NCBI RefSeq assembly: GCF_900111175.1
Contig: NZ_FOGI01000021.1
Location: 1 to 62,206 of the forward strand
DNA: 62,206 nucleotides
Direction of reading: 5' to 3'
Origin: Actinokineospora terrae
GTDB taxonomy: Bacteria > Actinomycetota > Actinomycetes > Mycobacteriales > Pseudonocardiaceae
Part shown: positions 31,001 to 37,124 of the stretch, piece by piece
Layout: each line of letters starts with the position of its first letter
Numbering within the stretch: the first letter of the stretch is position 1
Made by a program: the position numbers and the translations under genes
The notes under the pieces: model-generated
What the model was told of the DNA's origin: nothing
What the model saw: the letters and a program-made list of their open reading frames with translations, nothing else
The model's database searches: none

Positions 31001-34000
31001 GCGGCGAGGGGGTGACCGACTGGTCGATGGTAAGCCGCGAGTAGGCGGTGACTGCGGCGGCCGCGGTGACGGAGTTGTTCAGCAGCACCGGGTCCGGGCT
31101 GGAGGTGCTGATGGTCGCCGAGAAGCTGCGCGGGCCCGGCGGGCTCGACGCGGCGATCCGGCCGGAGACGGTGCCGTCAAGCACCCGACCGGCGGTCATG
31201 GTGCCGACCGCGCAGTTCACCCGCCCGCCGGTGACCGGGCAGTTGACCCCGTCCAGGGTGACGACGAGGTCGAGGACACCGGCCGGGAGGTCGGCGACGA
31301 CGGCGACGTCGCGGGCGTCCGAGGGGCCCGAGTTGGCCACGCTGAAGGTGCGGGTGAACGCCTCACCGGCGACGAGGGTGCCGGGGGCCTGCACATTGGC
31401 GATGCGCACGTCGGCCTCGGCGCGGACCGACACCGGCGTGCTGGCGGTGTTGTTGGACTGCGTCGGGTCCGGCGTGGTCGAGGCGACGGTGGCGGTGGCA
31501 CTGGCCGGGCCGAGCGCCTGTCCCGAGGGGACGGACACGTCGACGGTGACCGAGGCGGCCGCGCCCGCGGCGAGGTTGCCGAAGTTGCAGACCACCCGGC
31601 CCGCCTGGATCTGGCAGGTGCCGGTGGTCGGGGTGATGGTGCCGATGGTGAAGCCCGCCGGGAGGGCCTGGTTGGAGGTGACGCCCTGGGCCACCGACGG
31701 GCCCCCGTTGGTGACGGTCATGGTGTAGCGGGTACCGGTGCCCGCGAAGACCGACGGCGCGGCGACGACCTGGGTGACGGAGAGGTCGGCCTGCGCGGTC
31801 ACCGAGGAGACGTGCGTCGCGGTGTTGTCCGCGGGGTTCGGGTCGGTGCTGGTCGAGGTGACCGTCGCGGTGTTGGTGAACCCGCCGACCGGCACGACGC
31901 CCGGGGTGTCGGCGGTGATGGTGATCGTGGCGGTCCCGTCGACGGCCAGCCTGCCGACCTGGCAGGTGATCGTCCGCACGACGATGGTGCAGGCGCCCTG
32001 GGTGGCCTGCTCGCCGGTGGCGGTCAGCCCGACCGGCAGCGTGTCGGTGATCACCACGTTGTCGGCGACCGAGGGGCCGTGGTTGGACACGACCAGGTTG
32101 TAGGTCAGCGGACCGCCCGCGACGACCGGCTGCGGGACCGCGGTCTTGGTGATGCTGAGGTCGCTGACCCGGCCGACGACGGTGGCCACGCTGGCCGAGT
32201 CGTTGGCGGTGAACTCCTGCGGGGTGCTGGTGGTCGCGGTGGCGGCGTTGGTCAGCTCACCGGCCGGGCGGTCGGGGGCGATGGCCACGCGCAGGCTGAT
32301 CGTCACCGCGCCGCCCGCGGGCACCACACCGATCTGGCACGAGACGGTGGTCCCGGTGGTGCAGGTGCCGGACTGCGGGCTGGCGCTGACGACGGAGACC
32401 CCGGTCTGGATCGGGTCGTTGACCACCACGTTGCGCGCGTCGGAGGGGCCGTCGTTGGTGACGGTGATCGTGTAGTTGGTCCTGGTGCCCGCGACCGGGT
32501 TCGGGGTGGAGGCGGTCTTGGTCACCCGCAGGTCGGCCAGCGGCGCGGTGGGCTGCGTCGCGGTCGAGGAGTTGTTGCCGTTGGCCGGGTCCGGTGTGCT
32601 GGCCGAGGCCGACGAGGTGATCGACAGCGTCGGGGCGGCGAAGCCGGGGTCGACGGCGAGCACGACGTCGGCGGTGAAGCTGGCGCCGGGGGCGAGGGTG
32701 CCGACGACGCAGGTGAGGGTGCCCGCGCTGACGGTGCAGCCGTCGGTGGCCCACACCACGGTGGTGCCATCCGGCAGCGGGATGTTGATCACGACATCGC
32801 GGGCGGTCGACGGACCGGCGTTGGTGACCGTGGTGGTCAGCACGGTCTGCTCGGTGCCGGGCACGACCGGGCCGTTGAGCGAGCTGGTGACCTGAAGGTC
32901 GGCGGACTGGGTGACGGTCACCGGGACGGACGCGGTGTTGTTGACCGAGACGTCGTCGGCTGTGGTCCCGGCGACCCGCACCGAGTTGATCACCACTCCC
33001 CCGGCGGTGTCGGCGTTGACCCTGGCCACGACCGGGATCGCGACGGTGGCGCCGTTGGCGACCGTGCCGAGCGAACAGGTGATGGTCTGACCGGACGGCG
33101 AGCACGTCACGCCCGCGGGCGGGGCGGTGGAGACGTAGGTGGTGCCGGTGGGCAGCGTGTCGGTGAGGGTGACGCCGGTGCCGGGGTTGGGACCGTTGTT
33201 GATCGCGGAGATCGTGTAGGTGACCGTCTGGCCCGCGTTCTGCGTGGGCGAGGCGACCGTCTTGGCCGCGGCGAGGTCGGCGAGCGCGGTGACCGTCGTG
33301 TTGACCGCGTTGCCCGCGAAGGAGTAGTTGCGGTTGAGCGTGCGGGCCTTGTAATCGAGGATCGGGGTGTTGACGATCGTGGAGCCCGCGGCGGCGCGGG
33401 TGACGGTGGCGCGGAACCGGGTGGCAACCGCTCCCCCGGGCGAGATGGATCCACCCGTGGTCGCGTTGGCCCCGATGCCCACCCGGTAGCGGACAGTTCT
33501 GTCCCCTGCTGTGTAGTCGGCGGTGTCGTCACCCGTCGCGTCCGTCTTGGTGCCGGTAGCGCCACCGGGGTCGGCCTCGACTACGAGGCTGCCGGGCACG
33601 AACGTCAGGCCCGCGGGCAGCGGGTCGCGCACCACGGCGGTGTCGGCGAAGTCGCCGCCGGTGTTGGTGAAGGTGAGCCGGTACTCCAGGGTGTCGCCCG
33701 GCTGGGCCGGGTTGTTGCCGTTGAGGTTGGTCACGGTCTTGCTCACCGCGTTGAACGACGGGGTGAACAGGTCGATCTGGCTGGTGACCACGCCGGGGTA
33801 GTACGAGTCGCCGCTGGAGGTCAGGTTGATGGTGGCCGACGTGCTGCCGTTGCTGAGCACGTTGGTGGTGGCGATGCGACCGATGTCGACGCCGAAGTTG
33901 TTCAGGTTCGCGGGGTTGCGGCCGATCTGGTCGACACCGGCGTCGCTGATGCGCGAGTCGAAGAAGTTCGCCGCGGGTCGGGTGGCGTCGCTGAGGGTGG

Positions 34001-34865
34001 TGCCCGCCAGGCGCAGCGCGTCGCCGGTGGTGCCGTAGTCGCCCTCCCAAGCCACTACGCCGACGGAGGCGTTGACGTTGCCCGTGGTCGGGGTGAGGAA
34101 GCCGGTGACCGGGATGTCGACGCTGTTGTTGCCGGTGGCGGAGGTGATGTCCGCGAAGCCCTCGAACACCCGCAGGTTGCGCAGCGGCAGCGACGGGTTG
34201 CGGTAGGAAACGATCAGCGACCAGCCCGCGTAGCGGTCCTGACCGGTGGCGGCGCCGATGTCCGCGCCCATGTAGAGGCCGTTGCCCCCGGCCTTGACGA
34301 TGTCGGTGACATCAACCGAAGCCTGGAAGGGGCCGCCGTCGCTGATGACGAGCGCGCTGGGCTGGATCAGGTTGGTCGCGGTGAGGGTGGTGTACGAGGT
34401 CGTGCCGGGAGCGCGGAACTTGATGGTGTTGACGGCCTTGGTCGGCGCGACGCCGTTGGTCCCCGCGATGGTGCGCCCACCCCAGATCAGGCGCGCGTTG
34501 AGCACGGTGGACCCGGCGGGCATCGCCAGCGTCGCGGTCGAGGAGTTCGAAGTGGACAGATCGAGGTCCACATCGACGAACCCCATGTTGTAGACGTTGT
34601 TGTTGTTCGACGTGCCGGTGGCGGTACCGGCACGTGCGGAGGCGCAACCCGAGGACAGCGTTGGGCAGTCCATGCTGCTGGCGCCGACGAGCGTGATGGC
34701 ACCGTTGTCCTCAGTGGAGTACACCGCGTCGAACGGGGCCCGCACGATCGCTTGCGCGGGCGTGGGCGCGACGACAGGCAAGAGGGTCGCCAGCAAAGCC
34801 GCGGTCAAGCTGAGCACACCCGCTCGGGTGCGCCGCTGAACCGTGGGTCGATACACCGCGCCCAT
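16044..34865 (-). CDS. Giant secreted repeat protein, about 47 DUF11-type domains, sortase-like C-terminus
   Basis: One uninterrupted frame of 6,273 residues. A signal peptide (about 1-40, ending PTPAQA) is followed by a unique N-terminal domain of about 320 residues (STEDNGAITLVG, LIWGGRTIAG). From about 368 to 6,200 I count about 47 tandem Ig-like repeats of 120-127 residues of the DUF11/TIGR01451 type, each starting near ADL and carrying NxGPSxA, LPxG and NNTAT motifs. Repeats 21-42 of the 47 (about 26.2 to 18.1 kb) form a homogeneous subgroup with GVTCD..VAC; the rest have a looser GTC..TG..V.C. The tail is Asp/Thr-rich, then LSYTG, a hydrophobic helix and RRGKRS, a sortase-type signal differing from LPXTG and LAXTG. 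ATG 34865 gives the signal peptide directly; the 145-codon upstream extension has none. Probable wall-anchored stalk or adhesin; function is inferred. Confidence 0.9.
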   Translation of the reverse strand: MGAVYRPTVQRRTRAGVLSLTAALLATLLPVVAPTPAQAIVRAPFDAVYSTEDNGAITLVGASSMDCPTLSSGCASARAGTATGTSNNNNVYNMGFVDVDLDLSTSNSSTATLAMPAGSTVLNARLIWGGRTIAGTNGVAPTKAVNTIKFRAPGTTSYTTLTATNLIQPSALVISDGGPFQASVDVTDIVKAGGNGLYMGADIGAATGQDRYAGWSLIVSYRNPSLPLRNLRVFEGFADITSATGNNSVDIPVTGFLTPTTGNVNASVGVVAWEGDYGTTGDALRLAGTTLSDATRPAANFFDSRISDAGVDQIGRNPANLNNFGVDIGRIATTNVLSNGSTSATINLTSSGDSYYPGVVTSQIDLFTPSFNAVSKTVTNLNGNNPAQPGDTLEYRLTFTNTGGDFADTAVVRDPLPAGLTFVPGSLVVEADPGGATGTKTDATGDDTADYTAGDRTVRYRVGIGANATTGGSISPGGAVATRFRATVTRAAAGSTIVNTPILDYKARTLNRNYSFAGNAVNTTVTALADLAAAKTVASPTQNAGQTVTYTISAINNGPNPGTGVTLTDTLPTGTTYVSTAPPAGVTCSPSGQTITCSLGTVANGATVAIPVVARVNADTAGGVVINSVRVAGTTADDVSVNNTASVPVTVTQSADLQVTSSLNGPVVPGTEQTVLTTTVTNAGPSTARDVVINIPLPDGTTVVWATDGCTVSAGTLTCVVGTLAPGASFTADVVLAVDPGFAAPTLSITSSASASTPDPANGNNSSTATQPTAPLADLRVTKTASTPNPVAGTRTNYTITVTNDGPSDARNVVVNDPIQTGVSVVSASPQSGTCTTGTTVSCQIGVVPAGGAVTISLRVAIAPDRPAGELTNAATATTSTPQEFTANDSASVATVVGRVSDLSITKTAVPQPVVAGGPLTYNLVVSNHGPSVADNVVITDTLPVGLTATGEQATQGACTIVVRTITCQVGRLAVDGTATITITADTPGVVPVGGFTNTATVTSTSTDPNPADNTATHVSSVTAQADLSVTQVVAAPSVFAGTGTRYTMTVTNGGPSVAQGVTSNQALPAGFTIGTITPTTGTCQIQAGRVVCNFGNLAAGAAASVTVDVSVPSGQALGPASATATVASTTPDPTQSNNTASTPVSVRAEADVRIANVQAPGTLVAGEAFTRTFSVANSGPSDARDVAVVADLPAGVLDLVVTLDGVNCPVTGGRVNCAVGTMTAGRVLDGTVSGRIAASSPPGPRSFSATISTSSPDPVLLNNSVTAAAAVTAYSRLTIDQSVTPSPLVAGARATYAIVAANNGPSDATGVTVTYTVPAELTVVSAVSTLGSCTVAGTVVTCVLDRLPAGTSDALSVTVDVSPTASGAVETRAQVVTLSPSPGGEDQLDILSTPVVQSADLVLTGTMSQNPVRAGTAQTYTLTVSNTGPSIATAVVLSDTLPTGMVLLPGGVSVQGGTCTPTPDNTGVNCSFGTIPPGSSRVVVLNALVPADTPAGTVLTDTAAVGSPTPDPTPANRAISLAATVSADADLAITTNATSGNAEAGRDTSYTITVANNGPSVARSVVISDPLPTGLSFISADPSCALVGTEVRCAIGDLAQGAIRTVALTVRLAADYSSPTVVNTATVSAATSDSITANNSSSATQSVSANADLRSAISLTSGPLVAGTPATYRVGTTNLGPSVAPQVVLTDPLPAGTTFVSATAAGGGSCVFDTGAVRCTWPSLAVGASVSADITVNLSSGAPAGSTVSNTVTASAAVADSHPSDNAATATATVGAVADVSVVQVLTSGAPVAGGKLTWQAVVRNDGPSSAYGVTTTDPAPAGVTYSAVASTLGTCSINGSGAAVCAIGVLASGATATVTVTGTLAPDYTGTGVTNTVTVSSTSSDPDPSDNTSSAVSDTTSSADLALSVVAQPEPVVPGSQVNWTFTVTNSGPSTSRGVVVNDELPAGVTPRPQAGCALTGQRFSCPIGDIPVGGSASVTVSGTLAAGFSEASLRNTGTISGGTADPDTRDNTATAVSTPNPQADVAVVVVQPATVVAGQPATWTVRVSDAGPSDAVGTSVTVAIPAYLTNASVRWPSGVCTVSGAAATCPIGVVTAGQTIDLTLTGTIDAAYSGPLTVGAEAIAQTPDPSLSNNVADSVSSASRAADLVTTLSAPAGAVPGTRLTWVLSSRNLGPSTADGVTLTATLPQGVSAITATTQAGTCTVTGRDISCPVGAIAPGVTVLVTLSGLLASNVTAPSIAATGTSASGTPDPDSTNNSTSTSSPVTPQANLHVAKAVTSGIPVQGAPIVFAIEVSNGGPSDAQSVTLADTVPATVGQLTVQTPVGTCTLTGQDVACALGTIAAGAPPVTVTVRGVLADGAGDTVANTASVSSPTPEVDGSDNSGSVTASATESADLSIGVAVPGTVVAGRPLTYTVTITNDGPSTADAVALDGVLPAGLLGLTSDQPSCQNLTACSLGDIAPGASVVVRFTGTVDPNYAGSTLESRINVSSPTPDSDGRDNSAASTVAVTTSADLATGLSVDPNPVAPGTTLLYTATVSSQGPSSTQGVVTFSPLPDGTDIGGPITSTQGTCSMIGRSVVCDLGRIDPTTAVIVRIPVRVASSFADGNIVKSISVQGSTADPDQSNNSASAEAAVVRVADLSVDLTAPAEIVPGDTATWDLEVVNSGPSDAPVTVVHTLPAGVGEITAIASGGTCTVVDQTVRCDLGTVGAGNTTTVTVYAMVAPDVTAAQLSSSATLESAVAEPTNTQPDGRSDSASSTVRPRADIFVEVVSDTPTVTPGQQASWTVTAINAGPSTARDIVVTAVAPAGTTGATLTGPPGVTCDSAALRCVIPALTPGKEGSAQLTLRATVPADFSAPLVDAEATVASPVEDPNPGDNTATASTPVSPTADLRIAVSVNPTPVVAGGPVAITAKITNAGPSVAAGTTFTLPVPVGLEDVTVEAPPGVTCDVTVACAVGTLPVGDIQIVLRGRVSPTYTENTLTVSASVSSDAGDPNPGDNTTTTVSQSEVSADLGVTATIDPAAPVAGSPVTVTATVRANGPSTATDVTFTLPIPAELRDVQVTAPPGVTCDPTVACAVGTMLPGTEITVIVRGVLAPDFTGGTLALTASVDASSPDNNPTNDSATATSSTSSSADLSVVTAVAPSPLTAGSPVTLTSTIRNGGPSTATGVVFTLPVPAGLEDITVEAPPGVTCDTSVRCTAASVAPGQDLVVTVRGRVKADVTTPDITVTSTVTSPVSDPSPADNSSTATTGVGVAGDVRVALVVDPRPLVAGSPVTVTATVRNEGPSTATGTTFTLPVPSGVVAVEVTAPAGVTCDESVACTVGTLAPGTESVITVRARVAPGFTGPDITLTGSAATSSADPTPANNTATTTTPVGANAGVSVALAVDPATVTPGTPVTATARVSNAGPSTAAGVTLAIPVPAGLTNVVVNAPVGVTCDTSVACTIGSIEPGADVVITVTGVLDPAYAGNSITLTATSGSTTPDPTPGDGTSSVTRPVAASADLDALLDITQDNPVAGSPIEIVADVVNRGPSTAVGATLAIPVPAGVINVSVTAPAGVNCDTGVFCTLGTLAPNASVRVVLRGTVAQDVTAPITATATATAQTSDPTPGNNSSTDTGTTATAADLAFTAQVTPNPITAGTAIAVTTTLTNNGPSAATGVSFTVPVPAGVTGVTVGAPAGVTCDTAVACTVGTVPAGGTVTVVVRGTVAPTVTSPLTFTGSATSAVTDPNTADNAFSVTGTVGTAADLGVTLAYEPGAVVAGSPVAAKVTVRNAGPSTAAGTTLSLPLPSGIVDVEVLSPAGVSCTTGVSCTFGDLAPGASVEITVRGRIAPDFSAPDLTLTATTTTAANDPSTADNTATATTAVGSSANLSVVSTLDPTALVAGSPFTSVTTVSNSGPSTATGATFTLPIPAGVIGVEVIAPAGVTCDTSVKCTIGSVAPGADVRVEVRGTVDPAFTGPSLAFTPSTAATTADPNQADNSTTVTGTVGVTADLRVTVTPNPLSLVSGEAFTTTVSARNDGPSAATGVTLTLPIPAGVVDVEVVAPAGVTCDTAVACTIGSLAPNTQVDVLVRARVAPDFAGTGLVFTGSVASPTADQDTADNSTTVPVQVNASADLSASTTVDPSGGLTAGSPVTITTTIRNTGPSAAVGTTYTFPVPAGLIDVLVNAPAGVTCDTSVACNVGSVDAGEQLVITVTSRVAPDFTGGSLTFDTAVSSPTPDPDTTGNSSSTTRPVAVNADLSTQLSVDPGTLTAGSAFTATATLRNAGPSTATSVTFAVPLPAGVVNVEVVAPAGVTCTTAVVCTAATVAPGASTVITIRGTVDPAFTGSTLPFSATASSPTPDASPGNNTAGYDAATGASAGLSVQTVVDPAGLTAGSPFSATTTIRNAGPSVAAGVTFTLPIPAGVVDVLVTAPAGVTCDTTVACRVGPLAAGGDVVVVVRGRVDAGFTGGSVSLTASAASSTPDSNQADNSTTVVSPVAVTADLGVAVTADPSSLTAGSPVAITATVSNAGPSTATGVAVTISVPAGLTNVVVDAPAGVTCDTAVSCTISSLAAGANTVITVRGTVSPTFTGSDLPFTGAASSGAGDPAPSGNTSTITLPVTVAADLALVSLTGPTTAVAGTPIAITATLRNAGPSTAAGATFTLPIPAGLTGVQVTGPAGVTCDTTAVCTLGDLAPGAQITIAVTGTIAPTYTGPALTFTGTLDSPSADPTSGNDSATATTAVTVAANLAVTSALDSTSVTAGTTVKHTVTVRNTGPSTSGPVTVDLPDLAGVTVTDVQYTAPGGVSCVARSVSCTIDPLAPGASAQIVVVAAVAADFADSSLTFTAAASSPSPDPSTADNSASATAAVTASANVGVTAALDPTALVAGSPVRVTATVSNTGPSTATGVTFTLPIPAGVQNVTVTAPPGVTCDNTVSCTAASLAPGATIDLVVNGVVAPNANTTALTFTATAGSATPDPDGSGTVTLNAGVTSSADLSINTTFNPGTLTAGENFTATTVIGNGGPSTATGVSFTLPIPPGVDGVTVTAPPGVTCDNSVSCTIGDVAPGTTLTVVVTGRVTPTTTTPPTFTATVSSPTPGPDPADRTVTITPPLVVSADLRTTVVLDPATPTAGSPLSATVTVANSGPSAATGVVVVIPVPAGLTGADFVVPAGVTCDAAGTCVIASVAPGAQVSIVLRGTVDPAATGDLTVSASATSPATDSTPTDNSFTTTAPVAANADLVATAVVTSGPPVAGSPVTITANITNDGPSTATGVTFAIPLPSGLQQVQVTAPAGVTCDSSVLCTVGTLAPGATVTVVVQSVLAADATGPIEITATADSATADADQTDNTITVSNSVTAVADLTVTADIGPDRVVAGAAATITATVANAGPSVATGVTITIPVPAGLLDVVVTAPPGVTCDTAVTCTVASLAPGASVEVLVTGTVAPEQTAPLTSTVTVDSAASDPNGAGNTVALSEPVAADADLSMVLDFTADTLTAGAPAVVVAKARNAGPSTAVAVRLALGLPGEFENITILAPNGVTCDTTIACELGPLAPGAEVVIEVRGVFSSDVAGDATVVGLVESTTNDPVPGNESVIVTQVVSTETDVSITKGGPTQITAGQNITWTLGVHADGPSDARNVVVVDTLPKGVTPVSADPACVLTGRTYRCALGTLAQGGDRALTITAQVDPEFSDQQLDNAASVSTTVSDTDVSNNTSLAVTQVSQVADLSIDKSLSPDPVTPGQQATYTIEVINFGYSTATNVVITDPIGPGLTPVSATATAGTCDITGQVVTCTPGSIGPDGDVTVTIVVDVDPGFVPNTISNTATVVSDVTEADPSDNTVSIAGTAAAVTDLGLAMTPDRPLYAPGDPISWLLTITNNGSSTAREVVLTDQLPTNVEGVVVPAGCVLTTNRLVCDLGDIAPGDSATVLISGQVRANATSGSIVNTASVVSSTAEQSPTDNFASSTSTVDAQVDLQVSKTVDGPIVAGDNATWVVAVTNAGTSAAADVVITDALPTGATYVSATGATCTATDSVVSCGIGTLAAGATATVRLTAAIDPAVAGDTLVNSVLATSSSADANTADDDAVSSEPVQRRTALSVVKTADKTTAAVGDEINWVVVLSNAGPSTAPAVTVTDELPAGVTLISAVTSTGTYDPASGVWRLDAITPGEQPTLRVAARIDRVGSLVNIATLTAADVIDSEDTDDTATASTDVSAADTDDDPGTQVPDTDTDTSGQKPDTTDPEDQDLSYTGFALLRWLTVGLLLTVAGVGMVYHSLRRGKRS
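18090..26190 (-). repeat. Homogeneous 22-copy DUF11 subarray inside the giant gene
   Basis: About 22 coding repeats averaging about 368 bp, more alike than the flanking repeats. Each has the TLPIPAGV segment, the APAGVTCDTSVACTVG segment with Cys-X6-Cys, and LAPGA. Boundaries are estimated from motif positions in the translation. Confidence 0.75.
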
Positions 34866-35550
34866 GGCAAATCCTTTGGCGTCGCAGAGGGAAACTGAGA
34901 TCACCTTAAGCGGAGAAACAGAAGTTGGCATGCGCCCTACCCAATCGGGTGGGGATAACCGAAATCCATCACCGAGCGCAGAGAAGTGCCGTCGAGGTGT
35001 CGCCCTACCGGGCAAGAACATGCTGGTCAACGGCACGCGCACGTGACATCGGGCCGAGGGAAGGACAGTCCGTGACCGGCGTGACCGATCTTGCTCGCGG
35101 CGTGGTCGACCGCCCCTCGGCGATTCACTCGATTTGGCGGGAGCGACCCGAACGATCGCCACAAGGATGAGGCAATTTCTCCGCCCAGCATCACTGGGAG
35201 CCAGCTTTTCCCGGTTTACCAACCCGAAAACCACCCATACGGGTTGGGCCTCACCCGAGTAACACGGGAGCATTTCCCACCGCGTGGCCGGAGAGTCCAC
35301 TTCGGATAGTTGGATGCGAGGTCGGGCACTAGTGCGTTTGGACTACCTGCTCGTCCCAAAGGGACGGAGAGCTGTTTACGCTACCGAGACTCAACGGGCC
35401 TAGATGTGCCCACCGCCCCGTGCAGCGACAAGACTGTTGGCCCTAACAGCGGATTTGCTACGGCAAATTGCTATGTGCGGGCGGGCGCCACGCGTGGCTA
35501 GCGTCGGCCGGGATCGGATCTTGGCGATCCGGTGCCGAGGGAGGAGAACC
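34866..35550. promoter_or_regulatory. 685-bp intergenic region between giant gene and NmrA-like gene
   Basis: Divergent promoter region with lower GC than its surroundings. Seen in it: a CCAACCCG/CGGGTTGG inverted repeat with a 13-base loop at 35219-35247, a CCCAG/CTGGG hairpin at 35184-35198, and a GGGAGGAG ribosome site for the plus gene at 35538-35546. Short frames in the region have no domain. I do not recognise a riboswitch family. Confidence 0.5.
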
Positions 35551-36375
35551 ATGCGAGTGCTGGTCACTGGGGCGACGGGCAGCGTCGGGCGGCACGTGGT
35601 GGCGGGGCTGCTAGCGGCCGGGGTGCACGTGCGGGTGGTGACCCGCCGTCCGGAGGCCGCGGAGTTCGCGAGCGGCGTGGAGGTGGTCAAGGGGGATCTG
35701 GACGCCCCCGAGGCGCTGGAGAGCGCGTTCGAAGGGGTCGACGGCCTGTACCTGTTCGTGGCGGGCAAGACGGCGAGCGTGCTCGACCAGGCCAAGAGGG
35801 CTGGTGTGACCCGGGTGGTGCTCTTGTCATCGATGTCGGTGGGGTTCGACGACGACCAGATCGGCGAGTCGCATCGGGTAGCGGAAGAGGCGGTCGAGGA
35901 CTCCGGCCTGGAGTGGACTCATCTACGGCCGGGGATGTTCGCGTCGAACCTGCTGGAGTGGGCTTCCTCGATCCGCGCGGAGGGTGTCGTCCGGGAGCCG
36001 TACGGGTCCGCCGCGCAGACCGCGATCCACGAGGTCGACATCGCCGAGGTGGCAGTGGCGGCGCTGCTCACGGACCGGCACGTGGGTGCGGTGCTGGCAC
36101 TGACCGGGCCGGAGGCGCAGACCAAGGTCGCGCAGACCGCGACGATCGGCGCGGCAATCTGCAAGGAGATCCGGTTCGAGGAGCTGGCGCCGGAGCAGTG
36201 GAAGGCCGACGTCGAGGACGAGGTGCCCGGATGGGTCGCGGACTGGCTGTTGGGGATCTGGGCAGGGGCTACCGAGGTCCCGGAGACGCCGACGTCGACT
36301 GTGGAGGATGTGCTGGGCAAGCCCGCGCGGACGTTGGCCGAGTGGGCGACCGACCACGCTGACGACTTCCGCTAG
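35551..36375 (+). CDS. NmrA-like NAD(P)-binding protein
   Basis: A 274-residue atypical short-chain dehydrogenase. The N-terminal Rossmann motif VTGATGSVGRHVVAGLLAAGV binds NAD(P), followed by VVKGDLDAPEAL and VVLLSSMSVG. The catalytic YxxxK is absent, as is usual for NmrA/HSCARG-type redox sensors and their relatives, which bind the cofactor and often act as regulators or isoflavone-reductase-like enzymes. ATG 35551 has an ideal GGGAGGAG site; the frame is open further upstream but without support. Its stop overlaps the convergent cobS stop region by four bases. A specific substrate cannot be assigned. Confidence 0.88.
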   Translation: MRVLVTGATGSVGRHVVAGLLAAGVHVRVVTRRPEAAEFASGVEVVKGDLDAPEALESAFEGVDGLYLFVAGKTASVLDQAKRAGVTRVVLLSSMSVGFDDDQIGESHRVAEEAVEDSGLEWTHLRPGMFASNLLEWASSIRAEGVVREPYGSAAQTAIHEVDIAEVAVAALLTDRHVGAVLALTGPEAQTKVAQTATIGAAICKEIRFEELAPEQWKADVEDEVPGWVADWLLGIWAGATEVPETPTSTVEDVLGKPARTLAEWATDHADDFR

Positions 36376-37124
36376 GCGATAGCGCAAACGACGAGGACGG
36401 CCGTTGTGGCTGCCTCGGCGTTCGCGCCGAAGACGTCTCCGGTGACCCCACCGAAGCGGCGGTGGAGGTGGTGGGTCAGCCCTACCACCACCGCCGCCGC
36501 TACGACGACTCCCGCGGGGCCGAGCAGCGGGACTCCGGGAACCACGAACACACCGGCCACGCAGAGCACGAACGTCCACACAATGGGTACCGCCACCGGC
36601 TGCGTTCCGGCTACCAGCGCGCCGAAGCCTTCTGGGCGCGCGGCAGGAACCCCTTGGCGGCAGCACCACGAGAAGGCCGCTCTGCCGACGGTAAGAGCGA
36701 GTACGACGGCGGGTAGTCGTTCGGACGCGCTCAGCGCCACCAGCGAAGCCGCCTGCACGCCGATGACGATGACCAGGGCAACGGCGGCGAACGCGCCAAT
36801 CCCGCCGTCCTTCATCACCGCGAGTGCGCGCTCGGGTGGCCCGTAGCAACCAAGGCCATCGGCTGTGTCCGCGAGGCCGTCGAGATGCATGCCGCGGGTC
36901 AGGATCGCGATGGCACCTACGGCGAGAAGACCGGAGACGAGACCCGGTACGCCGATCTCCCGCAGACAGAACAAGAGCCCCGCGGTCACGAGGCCCAGTG
37001 CGAGGCCGACCACCGGCGCGGTGGCGATGGCCCACCTACGGGCATCCAGGTCTGTGCGCTGCGCGGGGACCGGTAGAACGGTGAGCCAGTGGAAGGACAA
37101 CCGCAGGCCGTCTAGGGCGTTCAT
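36372..37124 (-). CDS. cobS: Adenosylcobinamide-GDP ribazoletransferase (cobalamin synthase)
   Basis: A 250-residue polytopic membrane enzyme that joins adenosylcobinamide-GDP to alpha-ribazole, one of the last steps of adenosylcobalamin synthesis. The hallmark TRGMHLDGLADTADGLG segment (acidic, metal-binding) is near residue 80, followed by RALAVMKDGGIGAF, both diagnostic for CobS/CobV. Several hydrophobic helices fill the rest. ATG 37124 overlaps the cobU stop by four bases (ATGA), so the two are translationally coupled. Length fits the family (about 250). Confidence 0.95.
   Translation of the reverse strand: MNALDGLRLSFHWLTVLPVPAQRTDLDARRWAIATAPVVGLALGLVTAGLLFCLREIGVPGLVSGLLAVGAIAILTRGMHLDGLADTADGLGCYGPPERALAVMKDGGIGAFAAVALVIVIGVQAASLVALSASERLPAVVLALTVGRAAFSWCCRQGVPAARPEGFGALVAGTQPVAVPIVWTFVLCVAGVFVVPGVPLLGPAGVVVAAAVVVGLTHHLHRRFGGVTGDVFGANAEAATTAVLVVCAIA

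Noticed and set aside
16071..34898. Open frame of about 6,275 codons on the plus strand opposite the giant gene
   Set aside because: It mirrors the giant gene codon for codon and exists because G/C-biased repeated codons leave no stops on the other strand. Its translation is Arg/Gly/Asp/Val-rich low complexity without domain, signal peptide or ribosome site.
35404..35550. N-terminal extension of the NmrA-like protein
   Set aside because: The start at 35551 has an ideal ribosome site and places the Rossmann motif at the N-terminus, as usual for the family.
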